Origin: Xanthobacteraceae bacterium | GTDB lineage: Bacteria > Pseudomonadota > Alphaproteobacteria > Rhizobiales > Xanthobacteraceae | Direction: 5' to 3' | DNA: 17,362 bases | Assembly: GCA_030039105.1 (NCBI GenBank) | Contig: JASHQO010000223.1 | Location: 1 to 17,362 of the forward strand | Position numbers and translations under genes: made by a program | Part shown: piece after piece, positions 7,415 through 14,037 of the stretch | Layout of the letters: every line of letters begins with the position of its first letter | Numbering within the stretch: position 1 is the first letter of the stretch | Notes under the pieces: model-generated | The model's database searches: none | What the model saw: only the letters and a program-made list of their open reading frames with translations | Told to the model about the DNA's origin: nothing

Positions 7415-8527
7415 TCAGGCCGAAAGGGTCTCCAGCTCGCCGACAATCGCCTCGCCCATCTCGGCGGTCGACACGATGTTGCAGCCCTCCGACTTGATGT
7501 CGGCGGTGCGCAAGCCCTCGGCCAGCGCCGCGGCGATTGCCGCTTCGAGCCGATCGGCTTCCTTGCCCATGTTGAACGAGTAGCGCATCGCCATGGCGAA
7601 CGAGGCCAGCATGGCGATCGGATTCGCCATGCCCTTGCCGGCGATGTCGGGCGCCGAGCCGTGCACCGGCTCGTACATCGCCTTGCGCCGCCCGGTCTTC
7701 GGATCGAGCTCGCCGAGCGAGGCCGACGGCAGCATGCCGAGCGAGCCGGTCAGCATGGCGGCGACGTCGGACAGCATGTCGCCGAACAGATTGTCGGTGA
7801 CGATGACGTCGAACTGCTTCGGCCAGCGCACCAACTGCATGCCGCCGGCATCGGCCAGCATGTGCTCGAGCTGCACGTCCTGGTATTCGCGATCATGGAT
7901 CCGGCCGACCACCTCGTGCCACAGCACGCCGGTCTTCATCACGTTGCGCTTTTCCATCGAGGTGACTTTGTTGCGCCGCTTGCGTGCCAATTCGAAGCCG
8001 ACGCGGGCGATGCGCTCGATCTCGTAGGTGTCATAGACCTGAGTGTCGATGGCGCGCTTCTGGCCGTTGCCGAGATCGCTGATGGTTTTCGGCTCGCCGA
8101 AATAGACGCCGCCGGTGAGCTCGCGCAGGATGATGATGTCGAGGCCTTCGACCGCCTCGCGCTTGAGGCTCGAAGCATCGGCCAGCGCCGGGTAGACGAT
8201 CGCCGGGCGGATATTGGCGAACAGGCCAAGCTCCTTGCGCAGCCGCAGCAGCCCCGCCTCCGGCCGCGCCTCGAACGGCACCTTGTCCCATCTCGGCCCG
8301 CCGACCGCACCGAAGATCACGGCATCGCAGGCATGAGCCTTGGCCATGGTCGCCTCGGTGATGGCGACCTTGTGGGCGTCATAGGCAGAGCCGCCGACGA
8401 GCCCTTCCTCGGTGTGGAAATCGGCTATGCCTTTCTTGGCGTAGAAACCGAGCAGCCGCTTCACCTCGGCCATGACTTCCGGGCCGATGCCGTCGCCGGC
8501 AAGCAGAAGAAGGTTGAAAGTCGCCAT
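7415..8527 (-). CDS. leuB: 3-Isopropylmalate dehydrogenase
   Basis: This cytoplasmic enzyme oxidises and decarboxylates 3-isopropylmalate with NAD+ in leucine synthesis. The 370-residue sequence starts MATFNLLLLAGDGIGPEVM. It has the substrate arginines in LRLRKELGLFANIRP (Arg95, Arg97, Arg107) and ILREL (Arg135), the catalytic pair Tyr142 (GGVYFGEP) and Lys193 (SMEKRNVM), and the metal aspartates Asp226, Asp250 and Asp254 (TDNLFGDMLSD). GSAPDIAGKGMANPIA binds the cofactor. Length is typical. GAGGCG stands before the ATG. The carbamoyltransferase gene follows after 24 bp on the same strand; the molybdoenzyme gene lies 113 bp upstream with a hairpin between. leuC and leuD are not in the window. 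Confidence 0.97.
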   Translation of the reverse strand: MATFNLLLLAGDGIGPEVMAEVKRLLGFYAKKGIADFHTEEGLVGGSAYDAHKVAITEATMAKAHACDAVIFGAVGGPRWDKVPFEARPEAGLLRLRKELGLFANIRPAIVYPALADASSLKREAVEGLDIIILRELTGGVYFGEPKTISDLGNGQKRAIDTQVYDTYEIERIARVGFELARKRRNKVTSMEKRNVMKTGVLWHEVVGRIHDREYQDVQLEHMLADAGGMQLVRWPKQFDVIVTDNLFGDMLSDVAAMLTGSLGMLPSASLGELDPKTGRRKAMYEPVHGSAPDIAGKGMANPIAMLASFAMAMRYSFNMGKEADRLEAAIAAALAEGLRTADIKSEGCNIVSTAEMGEAIVGELETLSA

Positions 8528-8571
8528 GAAACACGCCTCGTTACGATGCGGCGTGATTGCTAATGGGCCAC

Positions 8572-8592
8572 GCGCGGCTTGGCAAGCCGCGC
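8572..8592 (-). terminator. GC-rich hairpin between molybdoenzyme gene and leuB
   Basis: GCGCGGCTT (8572-8580) and AAGCCGCGC (8584-8592) form a perfect 9-bp stem with a 3-base loop. It lies about 50 bp beyond the stop of the minus-strand molybdoenzyme gene and 45 bp before the leuB start, where a terminator of the first operon would be expected. There is no T-tract on either side, so it may only attenuate or protect a transcript end. Confidence 0.45.
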
Positions 8593-8640
8593 CGGCAGGT
8601 CGTCAAAATCGCCATTCAAATCGACCGAGCGACGCGCCAG

Positions 8641-9417
8641 CTACTGTCCGCTGAACCAGTTGTAGCCTTGGTTCTCCCAATAGCCGCCGGCATCGTTGTT
8701 CTGCACCCACATGGCGGTGACATATTTGGGATTCTTGAAGCCGAGCTTGGTGGGGATGCGGATCTTGATCGGGAAACCGTAGGCGCGCGGCAGGATCCGG
8801 TGATCGAATTTCAGCGTTAGCTGCGTCTGCGGATGCAGCGCAGTCGGCATGTCGATGGTGTTGGAATAGCCTTCGGCGCACTGGAACCAGACATATTTGG
8901 CTTTTGTATCGGCGCCGATCATTTTCAGGAAATCCGACAGCTTCACGCCCTGCCAGGAGCCGATGGCGCTCCAGCCTTCGACGCAGACGTGGCGGGTGAT
9001 CTGCGACACTTCCGGCAGCTTGTAGAGCTCCGGCAGCGTCCACGGCTTCTTGTTGTCGACCAGGCCGCCGATCTCGAGCTGATAGCTTTCGCCGTCGACG
9101 TCGGGGGCCTCGTCCTCGCTGTAGTAGGCGTTGAACGGGAACGGCCGGGTGATGGCGCTTTCCGGATATTCGGGCGCCAAGGTCGTCGCGCTGAACAGGC
9201 GCGCCTGGACCCAATCGTTGAAGCGCGACATGACGCGCAGTGCGCTTTCCGCAGTCGGCCCGTCGATGATGTCGCAGCCGGTCAGCGTGGCGAGCGCGCC
9301 GAGGCTCGCCGCGCCGCGCAGGAACAGGCGCCGCGACGGATCGGGCAGCAGCTTGGCGGCGTCCTTGATCAGGAGCTTTGGATCGACGCCGGGAATTTTC
9401 TTGCGCTCGCGGGGCAT
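8641..9417 (-). CDS. Sulfite-oxidase-fold molybdopterin oxidoreductase, probable Tat-exported lipoprotein
   Basis: A 258-residue enzyme with only the oxidoreductase molybdopterin-binding domain; the SorA dimerisation domain is absent, as in YedY/MsrP. Unusually, 28 residues precede the twin arginine: SRRLFLRGAASLGALATLTGC spans 28-48 and ends in a lipobox-like LTGC, so Cys48 may be lipidated after Tat export. The molybdenum ligand is probably Cys145 in TRHVCVEGWSAIGSWQGV, and GYSNTIDMPTALHP and RAYGFPIKIRIPTKLGFK follow. The cytochrome b561 gene ends 18 bp upstream on the same strand, so the pair forms one operon and the cytochrome is the likely electron partner. MsrP repairs methionine sulfoxide in periplasmic proteins; whether this enzyme does so, or acts on another oxyanion or S-/N-oxide, is open. 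Confidence 0.85.
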   Translation of the reverse strand: MPRERKKIPGVDPKLLIKDAAKLLPDPSRRLFLRGAASLGALATLTGCDIIDGPTAESALRVMSRFNDWVQARLFSATTLAPEYPESAITRPFPFNAYYSEDEAPDVDGESYQLEIGGLVDNKKPWTLPELYKLPEVSQITRHVCVEGWSAIGSWQGVKLSDFLKMIGADTKAKYVWFQCAEGYSNTIDMPTALHPQTQLTLKFDHRILPRAYGFPIKIRIPTKLGFKNPKYVTAMWVQNNDAGGYWENQGYNWFSGQ

Positions 9418-9435
9418 GGTGCGTCCTCGAAAAAT

Positions 9436-10071
9436 TCAGCGGCCGACGATCATGGCGCGCAGGCTCTTCGGCACGATCAGCGCCAGTGCCACATGCACGG
9501 CCAGGAAGCCGACGATCGACGCCATGGCGAAGAAGTGCACATAGCGGGCGACATCGTAACCGCCGAACAGCGCGGTGAGATACTTGAATTGCACCGGCTT
9601 CCAGATCGAGAGGCCGGACAGCACGATGACGATGCCGGCGAGGATAACGCCGACATAGAGCAGCCGCTGCACCGCGTTGTAGACCGAAAGGTCGTCATGG
9701 GCGAGCTTGCCGCGCAGCGCCGCGAGAAAATCGCGCACCACGTCGCGCGGCCGGATCGGGAACAGTTTGCGGCGGAAGCGCCCGGTCGCGATACCAAGCG
9801 TGACGTAGATGACGCCGTTGATGGCGAGAAGCCACATCGCTGCGAAATGCCAGAGCAGCGCGCCGGCAAGCCACTGGCCGAGCGCGATCTGCGACGGGAA
9901 GTAAATAAACCGGAACAGCGGCGAGGCGTCGTAAATCTGCCAGCCCGAGCCGATCATCATGAACATGGCGAGCGCGTTGACCCAATGGGTGACGCGCACC
10001 CAGCGCGGATGAACGATCGGTCCCGCTGCGGAGTCCGGGACCATGGAGGAATTGGTAGCTTCGATCGTCAT
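9436..10071 (-). CDS. Cytochrome b561-type membrane subunit, partner of the molybdoenzyme
   Basis: A 211-residue integral membrane protein of the Ni/Fe-hydrogenase/thiosulfate-reductase cytochrome b type. Four hydrophobic segments are visible: about 30-46, 64-94, 136-156 and 177-200. Candidate heme-b histidines are His29 (RVTHWVNALAMF), His75 (ALLWHFAAMW), His179 (ARYVHFFAMAS) and His193 (GFLAVHVALAL), enough for two hemes. It should move electrons between the quinone pool and the periplasmic molybdoenzyme encoded directly downstream. This is a YedZ-like role, but the sequence resembles cytochrome b561 rather than MsrQ. GGAACGG precedes the ATG. The C-terminus is short, with a basic PKSLR segment on the cytoplasmic side. 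Confidence 0.87.
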   Translation of the reverse strand: MTIEATNSSMVPDSAAGPIVHPRWVRVTHWVNALAMFMMIGSGWQIYDASPLFRFIYFPSQIALGQWLAGALLWHFAAMWLLAINGVIYVTLGIATGRFRRKLFPIRPRDVVRDFLAALRGKLAHDDLSVYNAVQRLLYVGVILAGIVIVLSGLSIWKPVQFKYLTALFGGYDVARYVHFFAMASIVGFLAVHVALALIVPKSLRAMIVGR

Positions 10072-10143
10072 GACCGTTCCACGATTGCGCAGACCCTATA
10101 ACAAAACGCTGGCGCACAAGCGCCTCACATTCCTGTCAGAAAT

Positions 10144-10179
10144 CCCCTCCCCGCCTTAACGCGCCTTAACGGGGAGGGG
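10144..10179 (-). terminator. Long GC-rich hairpin with a tandem 10-bp repeat in its loop
   Basis: CCCCTCCCCG (10144-10153) and CGGGGAGGGG (10170-10179) pair perfectly over 10 bp. The inner part consists of two exact head-to-tail copies of CGCCTTAACG (10152-10161 and 10162-10171). It lies about 25 bp beyond the stop of the minus-strand fasciclin gene and before the b561 gene on the same strand, a natural place for a terminator. A T-tract is lacking. Confidence 0.5.
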
Positions 10180-10203
10180 GGGACGCGTCGCAAGGTCGCG
10201 CCG

Positions 10204-10782
10204 TCACATCGGCAGCAGCACGGTGTCGATGACGTGGATGACGCCGTTCGACTGCAGCACGTCGGGGATGGTCACCATGGCGACGTCGCCCTTGGCGTCG
10301 GTGATGGTGAGCCTGCCGGGACCGGCCTGCTTGACGATCAGGGTCTCACCGGCGACCGTCTTGAGGTGCGCTTCGCCCTCGCCGTCCTTCACCGCCTTCA
10401 TCAGGTTGACGGCGGTCATGCGGCCGGGAACGACGTGATAGGTCAGCACCTTGGTCAGCGTCGCCTTGTTCTCGGGCTTGAGCAGGGTATCGACGGTGCC
10501 GGCCGGCAGCTTGGCGAATGCGGCGTTGGTCGGGGCGAACACGGTGAACGGCCCCGGACCGGACAGCGTATCGACCAGGCCGGCGGCTTTCACCGCGGCG
10601 ACCAGGGTGGTGTGGTCCTTCGAATTCACCGCGTTCTGGACGATGTTCTTCGACGGATACATCGGCGCGCCGCCGACGTTGACGGTCTTTTCCGCCATCT
10701 GCGCGAAGATCGCAGGCGCCGGCGCCACGACTGCAAACGCCAGCGCGGCCACGGTGGCAAACAAAGCGAAACGTTTGGACAT
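10204..10782 (-). CDS. Secreted fasciclin-domain protein
   Basis: A 192-residue precursor with a Sec signal peptide (MSKRFALFATVAALAFAVVA, cleavage probably after Ala27) and one FAS1 domain from about residue 47 to the end. The conserved FAS1 segments are present: GPFTVFAPTNAAFAKLP (77-93), YHVVPGRMT (115-123) and GVIHVIDTVLLP (180-191). Single-FAS1 secreted proteins in rhizobia and relatives have been linked to adhesion and host interaction. The start at 10782 is chosen because the signal peptide begins there and GGAG precedes it; the open frame continues further upstream without protein-like sequence. The gene is monocistronic, with a hairpin after it, and is divergent from the MaoC dehydratase gene across 251 bp. 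Confidence 0.93.
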   Translation of the reverse strand: MSKRFALFATVAALAFAVVAPAPAIFAQMAEKTVNVGGAPMYPSKNIVQNAVNSKDHTTLVAAVKAAGLVDTLSGPGPFTVFAPTNAAFAKLPAGTVDTLLKPENKATLTKVLTYHVVPGRMTAVNLMKAVKDGEGEAHLKTVAGETLIVKQAGPGRLTITDAKGDVAMVTIPDVLQSNGVIHVIDTVLLPM

Positions 10783-11033
10783 GAGGAGTCTCCATTTGTC
10801 ATTGAGGTCGCCGCGGTAGGGTCCGCCGGCGAGACGAGAGCGATGTCGTCGTCGCAACGAGATACGGGGGCTCTCTGCCGAAGTTTCACGCCGCCGGTAA
10901 CGGCTGCGTGAGGTCCGAAAACCGAGGCCCGAGCGATCGCCGTTGGGTCGCCGCGCCACGGCTTTTCCGCTCGCGGCGCCTGAGCTATGAAACGGCCCCG
11001 GAATGCCGGGCTCGGCGACACGAAGGACGACCA

Positions 11034-12083
11034 ATGGCCAAGACCAACCCCGGCAACTGCTTTGAAGACTTCCGCATCGGACAGGTGATCCAGCACGCCA
11101 CGCCGCGCACCGTCACGGTCGGCGACGTCGCGCTGTACACCGGGTTGTTCGGCGCGCGCTTTGCGGTGCAGTCATCGGACGCGTTCGCCGCCGCAATCGG
11201 CTATCCGCGCTCGCCGGTCGACGATCTGCTTGTGTTCCACTTCGTGTTCGGCAAGACGGTGCCCGACGTGTCGCTCAACGCGGTGGCCAATCTCGGCTAT
11301 GCCGGATGCTATTTCCGCAGTCCGGTCTATCCGGGCGACACGCTGACCGCGCTGTCGGAAGTGATCGGACTGAAGGAAAATTCGAGTCGCAAGACCGGCA
11401 TCGTCTATGTACGCACCACCGGGTTCAACCAGCACGCCAAGCCGGTGCTGGAATATGTGCGTTGGGTGATGGTGCGAAAGCGCGACGAGGCGGCGCCGGC
11501 GCCGGGCGATCACGTGCCGCGCCTGCCGACCGCGGTCGAGCCGAACGTGCTGGGCGAAGCTTGCCCGGCGCTCGACATCGGAGCCTATGATTTTGCTCTC
11601 GCCGGCAGCGCTCATCGCTTCGGCGACTACCAAGTCGGCGAGAAGATCGATCACGTCGACGGCTATACGGTCGAGGAGGCCGAGCATCAGATCGCGACCC
11701 GGCTCTATCAGAACACCGCGCGCATCCATTTCGACCGGTTCAGCGCCAAGCAGGGCCGTTTCGGCAAGCGGCTGATCTATGGCGGCCATGTCATCTCGCT
11801 GGCTCGCTCGCTCACCTTCAACGGCCTCGCCAATGCGTTTCACGTCGCCGGCATCAACGGCGGCCGCCACGTCGCGCCACTGTTCGCCGGCGGAACGATT
11901 TTTGCCTGGTCGGAAATCTTGGCAAAGGCGGAGCTGCCGGGCCGCACCGACGTCGGCGCGCTGCGGCTGCGTACGGTCGCGACCAACGACAGGCCGTGCG
12001 CCGACTTCCCGCTCAAGAGCGGCGACGATTACGATCCCGCCGTGCTGCTCGATCTCGACTACTGGGTGCTGATGCCAAGGTAA
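11034..12083 (+). CDS. MaoC-type two-hot-dog acyl-CoA dehydratase, mesaconyl-CoA hydratase-like
   Basis: A 349-residue product with two MaoC/hot-dog halves: an N-terminal half (about 8-150, FEDFRIGQVIQHATPRTVT) and a C-terminal half (about 195-349, FGDYQVGEKIDHVDGYTVEE). QNTARIHFDRFSA (226-238) and IYGGHVISLARSL (248-260) hold the hydratase-type Asp/His region. Length and layout match mesaconyl-CoA (2-methylfumaryl-CoA) hydratase of the ethylmalonyl-CoA pathway, which makes beta-methylmalyl-CoA. Together with the lyase gene at 377-1270 this suggests a C5/C4 dicarboxyl-CoA route, but ccr, ecm and mcd are not in the window, so function is inferred. The ATG at 11034 follows AAGGA and gives the expected N-terminus; an upstream in-frame start at 10908 yields unrelated arginine-rich sequence. 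It is convergent with the LysR gene. Confidence 0.85.
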   Translation: MAKTNPGNCFEDFRIGQVIQHATPRTVTVGDVALYTGLFGARFAVQSSDAFAAAIGYPRSPVDDLLVFHFVFGKTVPDVSLNAVANLGYAGCYFRSPVYPGDTLTALSEVIGLKENSSRKTGIVYVRTTGFNQHAKPVLEYVRWVMVRKRDEAAPAPGDHVPRLPTAVEPNVLGEACPALDIGAYDFALAGSAHRFGDYQVGEKIDHVDGYTVEEAEHQIATRLYQNTARIHFDRFSAKQGRFGKRLIYGGHVISLARSLTFNGLANAFHVAGINGGRHVAPLFAGGTIFAWSEILAKAELPGRTDVGALRLRTVATNDRPCADFPLKSGDDYDPAVLLDLDYWVLMPR

Positions 12084-12128
12084 CGGGAATCGGTCATCAG
12101 GCATCAATTTACAAATAAGAATACCTGA

Positions 12129-13028
12129 TTACTGATCCCCGACTCCCGAACCCCGCAAATGCTCGACCAGTTGCCGCGCGTAAAGCGGCAACTCCGCCAT
12201 GCCGCGCAGGCAAATGGTGAGATCGCGCACCGCCCACGGATCGGTCAGCGGCACGATGGCGATCGCCATGGTTTTGGAGACTCGGCGCGCCGTGGTCTCC
12301 GGCACGATGCCGATGCCGACTTTGCATTCGACCAGGCGGCAGATGGCGTCGAAGCTGCGCAACTGCACGCGCAACCGCAGCGGACGGCCGATGCGCAGCG
12401 CCTTGGTGGCGAGAAAGCGCTGGATCGCGCTGGCCCGGTCGAGGCCGACGAAATCCTGATCGAGCACGTCCTCGAAGCCGATCCTGGCGCGCTTGGCAAG
12501 CGGATGGTCGCGCGCCACCACCAGCACGAAGCGGTCGCGACGGAACGGATAGGTTTCGAGACCGCCGGCATCGACCGTGCCGGCGACAACACCCAAATCG
12601 GCGACGCCTTCGGCAATCAGCCCGACGATCTCGTCGCTCAAGCGCTCCTCCAGATCCACGCTGACGCTCGGATGGGCGGCAAGGAAGGAACTCAGCGCCT
12701 CGGGCAGGAACTCGGTCAGCGCATTGGTGTTCGACAGCACCCGGATCTGGCCGGCAAGCCCGCCGCCGTAGGCGCCGAGATCCTCGTGCAGGCGCTCGGC
12801 CTGGCGCAATATCGTGCGCGCGTGCTGCAGCAGGGTGCGGCCGGCCTGGGTCGGGCTGACGCCTTGGCGTCCGCGCGTCAGCAACGCGACGCCCAGCGCC
12901 TGCTCCATATTGCGGATTCGCGTCGAAGCGGCGGCGAGCGCCAGATGCGCGCGGTCGGCGCCGCGAGTGATGCTGCCGGCTTCGACGACATGGCGGAACA
13001 GGCTGAGATCGGCCAGATCGAATCGCAT
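12129..13028 (-). CDS. LysR-family transcriptional regulator
   Basis: A 299-residue LTTR. The winged helix-turn-helix is at about residues 4-62 (LADLSLFRHVVEAGSITRGA through ALGVALLTRGRQGVSPTQAG), followed by the linker helix and a periplasmic-binding-protein-like effector domain from about 92 (GQIRVLSNTNALTEFLPEAL) to the end. AGGG lies about 12 bases before the ATG. It is divergent from sdhC across 210 bp and convergent with the MaoC dehydratase gene (45 bp apart). LTTRs usually bind their own divergent promoter region, so autoregulation and control of the sdh operon are plausible. A candidate T-N11-A box lies at 13087-13102. The inducer is unknown; a C4 dicarboxylate or acyl-CoA would suit the context but is a guess. 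Confidence 0.93.
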   Translation of the reverse strand: MRFDLADLSLFRHVVEAGSITRGADRAHLALAAASTRIRNMEQALGVALLTRGRQGVSPTQAGRTLLQHARTILRQAERLHEDLGAYGGGLAGQIRVLSNTNALTEFLPEALSSFLAAHPSVSVDLEERLSDEIVGLIAEGVADLGVVAGTVDAGGLETYPFRRDRFVLVVARDHPLAKRARIGFEDVLDQDFVGLDRASAIQRFLATKALRIGRPLRLRVQLRSFDAICRLVECKVGIGIVPETTARRVSKTMAIAIVPLTDPWAVRDLTICLRGMAELPLYARQLVEHLRGSGVGDQ

Positions 13029-13086
13029 GGCGATGAACCCTGCCTTCGGATTTAAAGAAGTCAGGCTTTATATATTGCCCATTGTA

Positions 13087-13102
13087 CTTTGATATTTCAA
13101 GG
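13087..13102. promoter_or_regulatory. Candidate LysR-type T-N11-A operator
   Basis: CTTTGATATTTCAAGG is an imperfect dyad (CTTTGA/TCAAGG, five of six positions match) that contains T-N11-A from 13088 to 13100, the canonical LTTR box. It lies in an AT-rich patch (13062-13102) 59 bp upstream of the LysR start and 137 bp upstream of sdhC. That is a usual place for autorepression and for control of the divergent gene. Confidence 0.4.
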
Positions 13103-13238
13103 TTATGGTTTCGTGAGATGCGAAATGAAGCGAATGCCGACGCCTTGATGTGCACAGCGTTGCATTGCGGGAGGTGTGCAGATTGGCTAGGACAGCGTCC
13201 AAGCTCGGCGCCCGCTTGAGCGAATTCGGATAAGCACA

Positions 13239-13646
13239 ATGGCCGACACCAAGGCCCCTGCCGCGCGGCCGCTCTCGCCGCACCTGCAGATTTACCGACC
13301 GATGCTGACGATGACGATGTCGATCGTGCATCGCATCACTGGCATCGGCCTCTACTTCGGCACGCTGCTCTTGGCGTGGTGGTTCATCTCCGCCGCCGGC
13401 CCGAACGGCTACGCCCGCTTCGAATGGTTCATCGGCTCCTGGATCGGCCGCATCATCCTGTTCGGCTATACCTGGGCGCTGGTCCATCACATGTTGGGCG
13501 GTATCCGCCATCTGATCTGGGACACCGGGCGCGGCTTGGGACCGAGCGAGCGCGAGTGGCTGGTGGCAGCCAATTTGATCGGCTCGATCGTCATCACGCT
13601 GATCCTGTGGGTCATCGGATTGCTTGCGCTCGGAGGCACGCCATGA
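13239..13646 (+). CDS. sdhC: Succinate dehydrogenase cytochrome b556 subunit
   Basis: A 135-residue membrane anchor of complex II. PLSPHLQIYRP (11-21) is the family N-terminal motif. SIVHRITG (28-35) holds the quinone-site Ser28 and Arg32, by analogy with E. coli SdhC Ser27 and Arg31. HHMLGGIRHLIWD (83-95) holds the probable axial heme-b ligand His84. Three membrane segments lie at about 32-52, 66-88 and 110-132. First gene of the operon; it overlaps sdhD by four bases (ATGA), a sign of translational coupling. The ribosome site is modest (GGATAAG). The divergent LysR gene suggests regulated transcription. Confidence 0.95.
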   Translation: MADTKAPAARPLSPHLQIYRPMLTMTMSIVHRITGIGLYFGTLLLAWWFISAAGPNGYARFEWFIGSWIGRIILFGYTWALVHHMLGGIRHLIWDTGRGLGPSEREWLVAANLIGSIVITLILWVIGLLALGGTP

Positions 13647-14035
13647 CCGCGCACGCCCATATCCGCACGCCGCTCGCCCGCGTACGCGGACGCGGCGCGG
13701 CGAAGTCCGGCACCGGGCATTTTTGGTATCAACGCGTCACCGCGATCGCCAATATTCCGCTGACCGGCGCCGCGGTGATCATCCTGATTACACTGCTCGG
13801 CCGCAACCAGGCCGCGGTAGCGCAAATCCTCGGCTCACCGGTGATCGCCATCATCATGCTGCTGTTCATCGCCTCGATCACTATCCATATGCGGATCGGC
13901 ATGGCGGTGGTCATTGAAGACTACGTGCACGACGAGACGGCCAAGATTGCCGCGCTGATGGCTAATACGTTCTTCGCCATCATCGTCGCCCTCGCGGCGG
14001 CTTTCGGAATCCTCAAACTGTCGTTCGGATTGTGA
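13643..14035 (+). CDS. sdhD: Succinate dehydrogenase membrane anchor subunit
   Basis: A 130-residue hydrophobic subunit with three membrane segments (about 37-55, 63-90 and 105-127). GTGHFWYQRVTAIANIPL (23-40) is the alphaproteobacterial SdhD start of the first helix. IHMRIGMAVVIEDYVHD (81-97) supplies the probable second heme ligand His82 and the quinone-site Asp93-Tyr94, by analogy with E. coli His71 and Asp82-Tyr83. The start is the ATG inside the sdhC stop (ATGA); an open frame continues upstream but only out of phase through sdhC. sdhA follows two bases after its stop. Confidence 0.94.
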   Translation: MTAHAHIRTPLARVRGRGAAKSGTGHFWYQRVTAIANIPLTGAAVIILITLLGRNQAAVAQILGSPVIAIIMLLFIASITIHMRIGMAVVIEDYVHDETAKIAALMANTFFAIIVALAAAFGILKLSFGL

Positions 14036-14037
14036 CC

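Noticed and set aside
6482..8563. A 693-codon open frame on the plus strand, antisense to the carbamoyltransferase and leuB genes
   Set aside because: It spans two well-identified minus-strand genes and their junction, its product is rich in Arg, His, Ala and Val with no family motif, and such antisense openings are usual in GC-rich DNA.
10908..11033. A 42-residue N-terminal extension of the MaoC dehydratase
   Set aside because: The extension is arginine-rich and unlike the family; AAGGA before the ATG at 11034 and the family's usual length favour the shorter form.
12096..12129. ATCAGG/CCTGAT inverted repeat between the convergent MaoC and LysR genes, considered as a terminator
   Set aside because: The arms are only 6 bp with a 22-base AT-rich loop and no T-tract, too weak to call.
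12109..13239. A 376-codon minus-strand frame over the LysR gene and its upstream region
   Set aside because: It is out of phase with the LysR frame, and its product is dominated by Arg, Pro and Ala from shifted codons.
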